Shown: in pieces, positions 1 through 6,448 of the stretch | Position numbering within the stretch: the stretch's first letter is position 1 | Layout of the letters: each line of letters starts with the position of its first letter | Assembly: GCA_023435805.1 (NCBI GenBank) | Contig: JAEZMC010000134.1 | Location: forward strand, 1-6,470 | Reading direction: 5' to 3' | From: Bacillota bacterium | GTDB taxonomy: Bacteria; Bacillota; Clostridia; Acetivibrionales; DTU013 | DNA length: 6,470 nt | Notes under the pieces: model-generated | What the model was told of the DNA's origin: nothing | The model's input: the letters and a program-made list of their open reading frames with translations, nothing else | The model's database searches: none | Made by a program: the position numbers and the translations under genes

Positions 1-1
1 T

Positions 2-202
2 CCCGGCGACAGGGGATCGGATGTGCTGGCCATTCAGCAGCAGCTTATGGAGCTTGGCTATTACACAGGCAAGCTGGATGGCATCTATGAAGACGACCTG
101 AAAAATGCCCTTCACAAATTCCAGCGCAGCAACGGTTTAAAGGCGCAAAACACCATTACCAGGGAAGCCTGGCTTAAGATGGGGTTCCGGGAGTTTGAGT
201 GA
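2..202 (+). CDS. C-terminal fragment of a peptidoglycan-binding-domain protein (5' end outside the window)
   Basis: This is the last 66 codons of a gene whose start lies before the window. The reading frame is open from base 2 to a TGA at 200-202. The fragment fits a PG_binding_1 repeat: it begins PGDRGSDV, continues with IQQQLMELGYYTGKLDGIY and then has a helix containing HKFQRSNGL. These are the family's usual GD.G.DV..Q..L..LGYY.G..DG.Y......A...FQ...GL positions. Such domains are three-helix modules that anchor wall enzymes, such as hydrolases or L,D-transpeptidases, to peptidoglycan. The catalytic part is not visible, so the enzyme type is unknown. A C-terminal domain like this occurs in some clostridial YkuD-type transpeptidases, but that is only a guess. 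The gene is followed by an intrinsic terminator and appears unrelated to the sugar transport locus downstream. Confidence 0.8.
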   Translation, partial: PGDRGSDVLAIQQQLMELGYYTGKLDGIYEDDLKNALHKFQRSNGLKAQNTITREAWLKMGFREFE

Positions 203-210
203 AGCTTTCA

Positions 211-239
211 TTGACAAGGAAACTTCATTTTGCGACATT
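211..239 (+). promoter_or_regulatory. Possible promoter upstream of the terminator
   Basis: A perfect -35 hexamer TTGACA (211-216) is followed after 17 bases by GACATT (234-239). That -10 matches only 3 of 6 bases but keeps the important second A and last T, and is preceded by TGC (231-233), an extended -10 element. A second arrangement overlaps it: TTGCGA (230-235), 17 bases, TATATA (253-258). Either would start an RNA of roughly 65-85 nt ending at the terminator at 287-329. The weak -10 hexamers keep confidence low. Confidence 0.3.
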
Positions 240-286
240 GTAGACGTATGGTTATATAGAGAGAGGTAAAATAAATATGCGAAAAA

Positions 287-329
287 GGAGCTGCGCACAA
301 ATTACTTTGTGCAGCAGCTCCCGGTTTTT
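287..329 (+). terminator. Intrinsic (Rho-independent) terminator, probably bidirectional
   Basis: GGAGCTGC (287-294) pairs with GCAGCTCC (314-321), and GCACAAA (295-301) pairs with TTTGTGC (306-312). The loop is TTAC (302-305) and a single A bulges at 313. The stem is thus 15 bp with one bulge. Three bases (CGG) follow, then five Ts at 325-329. Five As at 282-286 directly before the stem give a T-run on the other strand, so the structure could also stop transcription from the right. It most likely ends the transcript of the peptidoglycan-binding gene and insulates the regulator gene. Confidence 0.85.
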
Positions 330-398
330 CCGCTATCGGATTCTATGACCGTTCAAATGATTAAAATTGTCAGCAGGCAATAGTACCATTGATTTTCC

Positions 399-427
399 TT
401 GATAAAATCATGAAAAATTGCTATATT
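399..427 (+). promoter_or_regulatory. Sigma-A-type promoter for the AraC regulator gene
   Basis: TTGATA (399-404, 5 of 6 matches to TTGACA) is separated by exactly 17 bases from TATATT (422-427, 5 of 6 matches to TATAAT). The surroundings are AT-rich. The expected RNA start is near 434, leaving a leader of about 95 nt before the ATG at 530. It lies downstream of the terminator at 287-329, so it would give the regulator its own transcript. No catabolite-repression (cre) operator was recognised nearby. Confidence 0.6.
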
Positions 428-520
428 GAAGGTACCCTGTTTAATGAAGTGGGTATTCCATGGGCACAAGCCGGCAGCAAAATTATCTCATTTGGTCAAT
501 ATATCCGTATAGCGTTTTTC

Positions 521-526
521 GGGTGA
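521..526 (+). promoter_or_regulatory. Weak, closely spaced ribosome binding site of the regulator gene
   Basis: GGGTGA lies only three bases before the ATG at 530. It matches the GGTGA part of the anti-Shine-Dalgarno complement rather than the AGGAGG core. The two permease genes and the binding-protein gene have better and more normally spaced sites. This suggests modest translation of the regulator, as expected for a low-copy sensor. Confidence 0.45.
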
Positions 527-529
527 TAC

Positions 530-2854
530 ATGTTAAAGAAACTAATTAAAAAGATAACGAATACAAAAAGAAGTATTCTGGTAAAATCTTTTATCATGAA
601 TTTTGCTCTCGCGACTGTTATGGTAATAGCGCTGGTTTTGCTTATCTTTTTCTGGTTTCAGAGAAGGAGCCTTGAAGATATTAATTCTGTGACGAGGCTC
701 ATGCTCAACAATATTGACTATAAAACGACTGAATTGTTCAAAGGTACAGGTGAACTGGCCTATCAGTTGTTCAAAAACAATAATTGCACAGAACTGATGC
801 TGTCGGAGGAGAGAAATGTTTCAAATGAGGTACGTATTGTATCGAATATTGAAAACGTTATGATTTCCAACCCGTATCTACAGTCGGTCTATATCTGCAA
901 CAGCAAGAAAGTGCTGTTGAGAAAGGATCGGGAGTCTTATTATGATATTGAAACGGACAAGCAGATATTTGATGTTATTTATGCCAACAATATTCTGACT
1001 CCGGTTCAGCGCAGGATTCCAGTTGATAAAAAATCAACCCTTAATCTCTTTACCATAGTATACCACACGGCATACCCTAATAATGATATGCTTGATGGTG
1101 CTGTGGTCATGAACATCAATGCGGACATACTGTATAAATTTATATCTTCCAGATCCATCTCCAAGGATAGCAGCACTTTTGTTATCAATGAAAAGGGCGG
1201 TGTGGTAGCGCACCAGGATAGAAACATGTTTCTGAAAAATCTTTCAGGTGAGAATTATATTCAAGACATTCTGAACGATCCTTCCAAGTCGGGCAACTAT
1301 TATGCTAACATAAATAATGAAAAATACGCTGTGAATTTCGTGCGCTCTGAGGACACCAAATTAATTTTCATTGCCCTCAACCCATATAGAACGATAACTA
1401 GTGAACTGAATCAGGCCAAGGACTTCATATTGGTGGTCTGCATAAGTGTTCTTGCGATACTTCTGGTATCGTATTTCATGCTGACGATGAGAATTTTTAA
1501 ACCGGTCACTCAGATTATTGACAATATAAAAGCCAACTCTACCAAGCTGGGATTCACCAACGAAAATACGAAGGATGAATTCAGATACATATCCCAGACG
1601 CTTTCGGGAGTGCTGGACTATATCAATATATTGGATAAAAGAGATAAGGACAATATTTATATTCTTCGAAACAATTTTATTTGGAGCCTGCTCAATGAAC
1701 GGGAAGAGATACTTTCCTACGTAGAGCTGGAAAGAGAATTCTCCAGCCATAAAATTGACTTTGATCTATGTCAACCCTTCGCTGTGGTAATTCTGCGAAT
1801 TGATGATTATAAGAGGTATATCCGCAGCAACAGTTCAAGATCAAAGAACCTGCTCCTTTTTTCCATGGGTAATATCGCCTCCGAGTTATTGGGAGAGGAG
1901 TATTCGAGTTATGCATTTGAAACAGATTCCGACCATGAAATACTGCTGGTGAATGTTGCTCCATCACAGATACAGGATTTCTCCGAAAAAATAATGCATA
2001 AGCTGAAAAGCATTCAAGAGAATATTGAAATTTTTCTTAAGATGACGGTTACAGTAGCCATAAGCGATGTGTCCGGAGAAACCGGACAGATCAGAACACT
2101 TTATCGCCAAGCCATGCTATATACCAACTACAGGCTTACCTACGGGCCGGGAGGCTTATTCACAAGAAGCATCCTACCCGAGCCTGGGAATACCTCCGCT
2201 GAAAAGGAAATCAAGGATGTCGTGCTTGCTTTGAAGGAAGGCAACAGAGAGGAATATGCAAACAGATTTGCTCTCTTGTTGGAGAAAGCACAATTGTATC
2301 ATTATGAAAGAATTGTTAAGCTGTATACGGATCTTTATGTTGAAATCATGAAGGTACCCGGGAACTTAAGCCTGAAACCCGGCATGAATGGCGATACGAA
2401 TATGATAGAAGTGTTCAGGATGATCGGTGAAATGGAGAATCCAACGGAATTAAAGGAATATTTCATGGATTTATTCGACAGCGTAAGCGGTCAGGTGACT
2501 TCTGCCAATCAGCTTGTGGCAAAGGATCTATTACAGGATGCTATTAAATATATTGAAGTCAATTATCGGGATTCACAGATATCCGGAAACAATGTAGCAA
2601 AAATGCTTTCATTGTCGCCTCAGTATTTCAGCAAGGTATTTGCAGAGTATACCGGATGTGGTTTCCCGGAATATCTGAACCGGGTCCGATTGGAGAAAGC
2701 AAAGGAACTTCTTCTGGATAGCGAAAAAAGTGCCTTTGAAATAGGAGAAATGGTCGGGTATGCAAACCGATCCTACTTTAGCACGCTCTTTAAAAAGGAA
2801 TATGGCGTATCTCCCTCTAAATACAGGCTTTTGAAGGCGAAAAGGGACAGCTGA
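530..2854 (+). CDS. Membrane-tethered AraC-family transcriptional regulator with extracellular Cache-like sensor
   Basis: This 774-aa one-component regulator probably senses a carbohydrate signal outside the cell and activates the transporter operon that follows. Domains in order: short basic N-terminus; membrane helix about 21-43; extracellular region about 44-297, resembling a double Cache sensor; second helix about 298-320; a HAMP-like linker from about 321; a poorly conserved central region about 410-540, reminiscent of the degenerate GGDEF-like part of YesN/AraC regulators; and a C-terminal AraC domain about 668-768. The last has two helix-turn-helix units, around 685-708 (VAKMLSLSPQYFSKVF) and 735-760 (IGEMVGYANRSYFSTLFKKE), ending in the family's GVSPSKYR. 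Length and layout match Bacillus YtdP/YesS and many Paenibacillus and clostridial homologues. The same frame has a TGA at 524-526, so ATG 530 is the first start available. The family call is firm; ligand and target are inferred from position. Confidence 0.92.
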   Translation: MLKKLIKKITNTKRSILVKSFIMNFALATVMVIALVLLIFFWFQRRSLEDINSVTRLMLNNIDYKTTELFKGTGELAYQLFKNNNCTELMLSEERNVSNEVRIVSNIENVMISNPYLQSVYICNSKKVLLRKDRESYYDIETDKQIFDVIYANNILTPVQRRIPVDKKSTLNLFTIVYHTAYPNNDMLDGAVVMNINADILYKFISSRSISKDSSTFVINEKGGVVAHQDRNMFLKNLSGENYIQDILNDPSKSGNYYANINNEKYAVNFVRSEDTKLIFIALNPYRTITSELNQAKDFILVVCISVLAILLVSYFMLTMRIFKPVTQIIDNIKANSTKLGFTNENTKDEFRYISQTLSGVLDYINILDKRDKDNIYILRNNFIWSLLNEREEILSYVELEREFSSHKIDFDLCQPFAVVILRIDDYKRYIRSNSSRSKNLLLFSMGNIASELLGEEYSSYAFETDSDHEILLVNVAPSQIQDFSEKIMHKLKSIQENIEIFLKMTVTVAISDVSGETGQIRTLYRQAMLYTNYRLTYGPGGLFTRSILPEPGNTSAEKEIKDVVLALKEGNREEYANRFALLLEKAQLYHYERIVKLYTDLYVEIMKVPGNLSLKPGMNGDTNMIEVFRMIGEMENPTELKEYFMDLFDSVSGQVTSANQLVAKDLLQDAIKYIEVNYRDSQISGNNVAKMLSLSPQYFSKVFAEYTGCGFPEYLNRVRLEKAKELLLDSEKSAFEIGEMVGYANRSYFSTLFKKEYGVSPSKYRLLKAKRDS

Positions 2855-2964
2855 TCCGCCTGTTTACTGCCTCGCTAATTTGATTTTTGAACAGATATTA
2901 AAAAATTGAAACCTCTGAAATCTACTTATCTAACACTTCTTCATTTCTTATTATTTACCGTAAA

Positions 2965-2993
2965 AACTTTTTGGAATAATGTGAAAATATAAT
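2965..2993 (+). promoter_or_regulatory. Probable activator-dependent promoter of the transporter operon
   Basis: A perfect -10 TATAAT lies at 2988-2993, and a start near 3000 would leave a leader of about 22 nt before the ATG at 3022. The position expected for the -35 (2965-2970, AACTTT) is a poor match, and no extended -10 TG is present. A strong -10 with a defective -35 is typical of promoters that need an AraC-type activator bound just upstream. The AT-rich, pyrimidine-rich 2880-2965 segment would be the operator region. The gap is AT-rich, so a chance TATAAT is possible. Confidence 0.45.
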
Positions 2994-3021
2994 CCTCCAA
3001 TTCCAAGAAGGGTACAAAAAC

Positions 3022-3936
3022 ATGATTTATTCGTTTTTAAAAGAAATGAAAAAAAATTATATTTTTTATTTCATGGCACTACCGGGTGTGATTTTTCTGT
3101 TCCTATTTTCGTATGTGCCTTTACCTGGTCTTGTTCTGGCGTTTAAAAATTATAATTTCCAGGATGGGATCTTTGGAAGTCCGTGGGCCGGTCTTAACAA
3201 TTTTGCTTTTTTCTTTGGCTCTGACAAGGCTTTTGCGATTACATTTAATACGTTGTACCTGAACCTTCTTTTCATTGTATTTGGACTTGTATTCCAGATC
3301 GGCAGTGCAATCCTTATAAATGAAGTGGGTAACAAGCATTTCAAGCGAACAGTACAGTCCATTCAATTTTTGCCCTACTTCTTTTCCTGGGTTGTTGTAA
3401 GCGGCTTGATCTACAGCCTTTTCTCTTCCGAGCTGGGTTCAGTGAACAGGGCACTGGAGTTTCTAGGTATGCAGCCTGTAAGCTGGTACAACGATCCGGC
3501 CTATTGGCGGCCGATACTGGTCTGTACCAACCTGTGGAAGTTCACCGGTTATGGCGCTATCATTTATTTATCGACCATTACCGGCATCAGTATGGAATAT
3601 TATGAAGCAGCCAGAATGGACGGGGCCAGCAAGTTGCAGCAAATCAAATACATCACTCTTCCTCTTTTGGTGCCCACTGCGATCATTTTGACCCTATTGA
3701 GCATAGGACGCATTTTTTACGGTGACTTCGGTATGATGTACAGCATTGTCAAAGACAACGGACTGCTGCTAAAGACAACAGAGGTTATAGATACCTATGT
3801 TTACCGATCCATGAGGATAATAGGAGACATGTCTTTCGCCTCAGCTGTCGGGCTCTATCAGTCGGTAGCCGGTTTTATTATAGTATACACCACCAACTGG
3901 CTGTCTAAGAAATATCAGGGTACGTCATTATTCTAG
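3022..3936 (+). CDS. Sugar ABC transporter permease, CUT1 type (LplB/YteP-like)
   Basis: This 304-aa inner-membrane subunit forms one half of the import channel for an oligosaccharide. About six hydrophobic helices are visible, near residues 14-40, 72-100, 110-134, 163-186, 214-234 and 270-294. The cytoplasmic coupling loop EYYEAARMDGASKLQQIKYI (192-211), followed by TLPLL, is the EAA motif that docks onto the ATPase. The N-terminal LPGVIFLFLFSYVPLPG and the DGIFGSPWAGLNNF segment (48-61) are typical of the LplB/YteP group, which is about 300-320 aa long. AAGAAGGG at 3005-3012, nine bases before the ATG, supports this start over the later Met codons 9 and 18. It is the first gene of the operon, with the second permease 18 bp downstream. 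No ATP-binding subunit is encoded in the window. The family is certain; the substrate is unknown. Confidence 0.93.
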   Translation: MIYSFLKEMKKNYIFYFMALPGVIFLFLFSYVPLPGLVLAFKNYNFQDGIFGSPWAGLNNFAFFFGSDKAFAITFNTLYLNLLFIVFGLVFQIGSAILINEVGNKHFKRTVQSIQFLPYFFSWVVVSGLIYSLFSSELGSVNRALEFLGMQPVSWYNDPAYWRPILVCTNLWKFTGYGAIIYLSTITGISMEYYEAARMDGASKLQQIKYITLPLLVPTAIILTLLSIGRIFYGDFGMMYSIVKDNGLLLKTTEVIDTYVYRSMRIIGDMSFASAVGLYQSVAGFIIVYTTNWLSKKYQGTSLF

Positions 3937-3954
3937 GGAGGAGGGTGCGGTACA

Positions 3955-4833
3955 ATGAAAAAGACACTTACGGATAAAGCATTTTCGTTTACAACTTATG
4001 TCACCCTTGCGATCATGACATTGATAACGTTATATCCATTGATTCTGGCACTGTCGGTATCGTTCTCCGATGACCTGTCGGTACAAAAATATGGATACTC
4101 ATTAATTCCAAGAAAATTTTCTCTGAGCACCTATGAGTATATACTGAAGGGAAACTGGATTGGACGATCCTATGCAGTGACCATTTTCGTAACGGTGTTG
4201 GGAACTGTAATGAGTCTTGTCATTACGTCACTATTGGCCTACGCTATTTCAATAAAGACGGTTAAATACCGGAACGCCATTGCACTTTTTTGTTACTTTA
4301 CCATGATTTTCAGTGCGGGATTGGTTCCCTGGTATATTGTTATCACACGGTATTATAAGCTGGTGGATTCCGTATGGGCGCTGATCATTCCCTATCTTGT
4401 CAATCCATTTTATATGTTCCTCATGAGAAATTTTTTCCAGAGTATTCCCGAATCGGTTTCAGAGTCTGCCAAAATCGATGGGGCCGGTGAATTAAGTATA
4501 TTTGCCAGGATTATCATCCCGCTGTCCGGCCCGATCATTGCCACGGTCAGTCTGTTTATAGCACTTAGCTATTGGAACGACTGGTGGCTGAACCTGTTGC
4601 TGATTACGAATACAAAATATTACACACTGCAGTATCAACTGTTTCAGATACTATCTAATACGCTGTTTTTCAACAGCAGCGCCAGTAAAGGCCTTTCCGT
4701 AAATGTAAAGGTTCCCACGGAAACGATCAAAATGGCTACAACCATGGTTACAATTGGCCCTATTATACTGCTTTATCCCTTTTTGCAGAAGTATTTTGTC
4801 AAAGGCATAATGATCGGTGCTGTAAAAGGCTGA
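3955..4833 (+). CDS. Sugar ABC transporter permease, CUT1 type (LplC/YtcP-like)
   Basis: This 292-aa protein is the second channel subunit and probably pairs with the permease encoded just upstream. It has about six membrane helices, the first near 14-36. The EAA loop lies at about 170-190, with ESAKIDGAGELSIFARIIIP as the visible core; the usual EAA is ESA here, a common variant in this subfamily. The segment GLVPWYIVITRYYKL (122-136) and the C-terminus YPFLQKYFVKGIMIGAVKG are hallmarks of the LplC/YtcP/YesQ group, and the length is normal for it. A strong AGGAGG at 3939-3944, ten bases before the ATG, sets the start. The 18-bp gap to the previous stop indicates co-transcription. The two different permeases suggest a heterodimeric channel like MalF/MalG. 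Confidence 0.93.
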   Translation: MKKTLTDKAFSFTTYVTLAIMTLITLYPLILALSVSFSDDLSVQKYGYSLIPRKFSLSTYEYILKGNWIGRSYAVTIFVTVLGTVMSLVITSLLAYAISIKTVKYRNAIALFCYFTMIFSAGLVPWYIVITRYYKLVDSVWALIIPYLVNPFYMFLMRNFFQSIPESVSESAKIDGAGELSIFARIIIPLSGPIIATVSLFIALSYWNDWWLNLLLITNTKYYTLQYQLFQILSNTLFFNSSASKGLSVNVKVPTETIKMATTMVTIGPIILLYPFLQKYFVKGIMIGAVKG

Positions 4834-4841
4834 AGAAAATG

Positions 4842-4862
4842 CAGGAGAAATGTATTCTCTTG
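4842..4862 (+). promoter_or_regulatory. Hairpin between permease and binding-protein genes
   Basis: CAGGAGAA (4842-4849) can pair with TTCTCTTG (4855-4862) around the loop ATGTA (4850-4854). This gives eight pairs including one G-U. No T-run follows, so it is not a standard terminator. It lies 9 bases after the permease stop and about 40 bases before the lipoprotein ATG. A plausible role is to mark an RNA processing or stability boundary that lets the binding protein be made in excess over the permeases, as happens in other sugar importers. That role is inference; the stem is short and could be chance. Confidence 0.35.
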
Positions 4863-4889
4863 TATTTCGATAGAAGATATAATAAATAT

Positions 4890-4896
4890 AGGAGGT
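4890..4896 (+). promoter_or_regulatory. Near-consensus ribosome binding site of the lipoprotein gene
   Basis: AGGAGGT sits seven bases before the ATG at 4904, an ideal distance. It is the strongest ribosome site in the window and fixes the start of the binding-protein gene. A TATAAT hexamer at 4878-4883 lies just upstream, but the matching -35 position (4855-4860, TTCTCT) is poor, so an internal promoter is only a weak possibility. Confidence 0.85.
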
Positions 4897-4903
4897 AATT
4901 TTC

Positions 4904-6448
4904 ATGAAAAGCAGTCTGACAAAGGTACTGGCACTACTATTAATCACGATACTCACTTTAAGCCTGGCAGCGTGCGGCAGCAGTAACAATGAACCTGCTC
5001 AGACAACTGAGGGTTCTGGTGCGGCAGTACAGGCGGAGAGCACTCAGACCGTTCCTGCGGAAGATCCGAAGGTGACAGAGTTTAAGACAATCAAGTGGAT
5101 TATGCCGGGTGAAGAGAATGCTACATGGAGAAACTTTATCGACAGTGAACTCAATCCAAAACTGAAACAGGAAATCAATGCTGAACTGGACATCACATTT
5201 AGTCCCTGGAGTGAGTATTTTAACAAAATTGACCTTGTTATGAGCAGCGGGCAGCAGATCGATATTGCATGGCATGGGCCCCAGGGCGTTCAGCTGTGGT
5301 ATGCGAAGAAGACCATCCTGCCGATAGACGATTTGCTGAGCAAGTATGGAACGGACCTTGTAAAAGCCAATCCGGTAGAAAAAATGAAGCATGTAGCCAT
5401 CGACGGCAAGGTCATGGCTGTTCCCACAAATACACCGACCTCTGAGAACTTCGGTACACTCTGTGTGAGGCAGGACCTCCTTGAAAAAGTTGGCATGTCA
5501 GACCTGAAAACAGTAGAAGATGTAACATCTTTTGCAATGAAGCTGAAGGAACAGAATCTCAGCACCAATCCGTTTGTCATTACCAACTGGAAGCCCTATA
5601 TCCGGGCAATGCAGGGCAGCCTTTCACTGGACTTCAGCCTTTTGAACAACTGGTTCTATGTAGATGAGAGCAGCGCTGATGATAAAATATACAACTATTA
5701 TGACTCCGAAGCATTTAAGGAATTCTGTAAGCTTACAAGAGACTGGAACCAAAAGAAACTCATTCCGGAAGACTTCCTGACAAATCAGGATGAGCTTGGC
5801 AGAATGAATGCCGGAAAGAGCGCCATCTGGACTGGAGCTGTTACAAGAGATATGGAGCAGCAGGCAAGCCTGACGGCAAATGTTCCGGAAGGTGTATATC
5901 AGGAATATCTGTTATATCCTGAGAAACCCAAGTATATCATCACAGGCGGAAGCAATGTTTTCGTCATTCCCGCTACAAGCGGCGCACCGGAGAAGACCAT
6001 GATGTTCCTGAACTGGGTATACAAGAATCAGGAAAACTACGACTTCATCGTACTAGGCACCAAGGGCACACATTATGAACTGACTGAAAACGGACGTGTC
6101 AAGGTACTTGCAAAAGAATCTATGTTTTATGAATGGATGTTCAGGAACATTAATTACATGAGGTTCCCGGATAATATCAGTGATGCAGTGGTGGACCGTA
6201 TCAAGAATTGGGATAATAATGCCAAGTACTCCAAGCTGTTTGGCTTCAATTTTGATCAGACTCCGGTCAAAGCAGAGGTTGCAAGAGTGCAATCGGTCAT
6301 CACAGAAAAGTTGAACCCAATCCTATACGGCTATGTAGATTATGACAAGTACATAGAAAAAGCACTGGCAGACCTTAAAAATGCCGGTATGGACAAGATA
6401 CTGGCAGAGCTGCAGAGCCAGTTCTCCAAATGGTATGCAAGCAAGTAA
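4904..6448 (+). CDS. Sugar-binding lipoprotein of an ABC importer, DUF3502 type (LplA/YtcQ-like)
   Basis: This 514-aa extracellular solute-binding protein is tethered to the outer face of the membrane and delivers an oligosaccharide to the permeases. A type II signal peptide is clear: basic start MKSSLTK, hydrophobic core about 8-20 and lipobox LAAC (21-24), with Cys24 as the lipidated residue. A low-complexity spacer rich in Ser, Thr, Ala, Gln and Glu (25-55) follows. The binding fold begins near residue 62 (IKWIMPGEE), with SGQQIDIAWHG at 115-125. The C-terminal part from about 445 (LFGFNFDQTPVKAEVARVQS, then GYVDYDKYIEKALADLKNAG) matches the DUF3502 domain found in this group. The length agrees with YtcQ/LplA (about 500 aa). 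The 70-bp gap from the permease gene and the same direction suggest the same operon. No terminator is visible in the 22 bases after the stop. The ligand is unknown; plant-polysaccharide fragments are typical for relatives. Confidence 0.92.
   Translation: MKSSLTKVLALLLITILTLSLAACGSSNNEPAQTTEGSGAAVQAESTQTVPAEDPKVTEFKTIKWIMPGEENATWRNFIDSELNPKLKQEINAELDITFSPWSEYFNKIDLVMSSGQQIDIAWHGPQGVQLWYAKKTILPIDDLLSKYGTDLVKANPVEKMKHVAIDGKVMAVPTNTPTSENFGTLCVRQDLLEKVGMSDLKTVEDVTSFAMKLKEQNLSTNPFVITNWKPYIRAMQGSLSLDFSLLNNWFYVDESSADDKIYNYYDSEAFKEFCKLTRDWNQKKLIPEDFLTNQDELGRMNAGKSAIWTGAVTRDMEQQASLTANVPEGVYQEYLLYPEKPKYIITGGSNVFVIPATSGAPEKTMMFLNWVYKNQENYDFIVLGTKGTHYELTENGRVKVLAKESMFYEWMFRNINYMRFPDNISDAVVDRIKNWDNNAKYSKLFGFNFDQTPVKAEVARVQSVITEKLNPILYGYVDYDKYIEKALADLKNAGMDKILAELQSQFSKWYASK

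Larger units (their letters stand above)
203..529. other. Non-coding intergenic region between the wall-protein gene and the AraC regulator
   Basis: This 327-bp stretch has no convincing gene on either strand. It contains a possible promoter at 211-239, a strong intrinsic terminator at 287-329 and a good sigma-A promoter at 399-427, followed by a leader of roughly 95 nt before the regulator's ATG at 530. Two short open frames (277-348, 23 codons; 410-526, 38 codons) were considered and not called. The first runs through the terminator hairpin. The second overlaps the promoter and has no ribosome site at its ATG. I see no tRNA, no recognisable riboswitch and no mobile-element end here. Confidence 0.7.

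Noticed and set aside
277..348. A 23-codon frame with an AGAGGT-like ribosome site
   Set aside because: Most of it is the terminator stem and T-run, and the peptide resembles nothing I know. It is mentioned only within the possible leader finding.
443..455. Thirteen-base exact match AATGAAGTGGGTA between the regulator leader and permease gene 1 (3319-3331)
   Set aside because: One match of this length is not surprising in 6.5 kb, and similarity does not extend to either side at DNA or protein level, so it is not evidence of a permease remnant.
506..521. Possible cre (catabolite repression) operator on the reverse strand, centred on AAAAACGC
   Set aside because: It shares the central CG but lacks the TG and CA arms of the cre consensus.
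503..524. Weak pairing ATCCG / CGGGT that would cover the regulator's ribosome site
   Set aside because: Five pairs including one G-U around a 12-base loop; too weak to call as a switch.
1006..1967. Reverse-strand open frames of about 70-130 codons over the regulator gene, and similar ones over the permease and lipoprotein genes
   Set aside because: They lie wholly within well-recognised + strand genes, have no family features and no supporting signals; they are shadows of those genes.
2070..2088. Perfect 7-bp inverted repeat TGTCCGG / CCGGACA inside the regulator gene
   Set aside because: It lies in continuous conserved coding sequence, has no T-run after it, and is short enough to be chance.
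2847..2900. Possible terminator after the regulator gene (ACAG / CTGT and a T-rich patch)
   Set aside because: Only four pairs and no continuous T-run next to a stem. I cannot support a terminator, so some read-through into the permease genes is possible.
4839..4898. A 19-codon frame starting ATG at 4839 and ending in AGG AGG TAA over the lipoprotein ribosome site
   Set aside because: It has no ribosome site of its own, and its last codons are simply the Shine-Dalgarno sequence read in frame. It overlaps the hairpin, which explains the sequence better.
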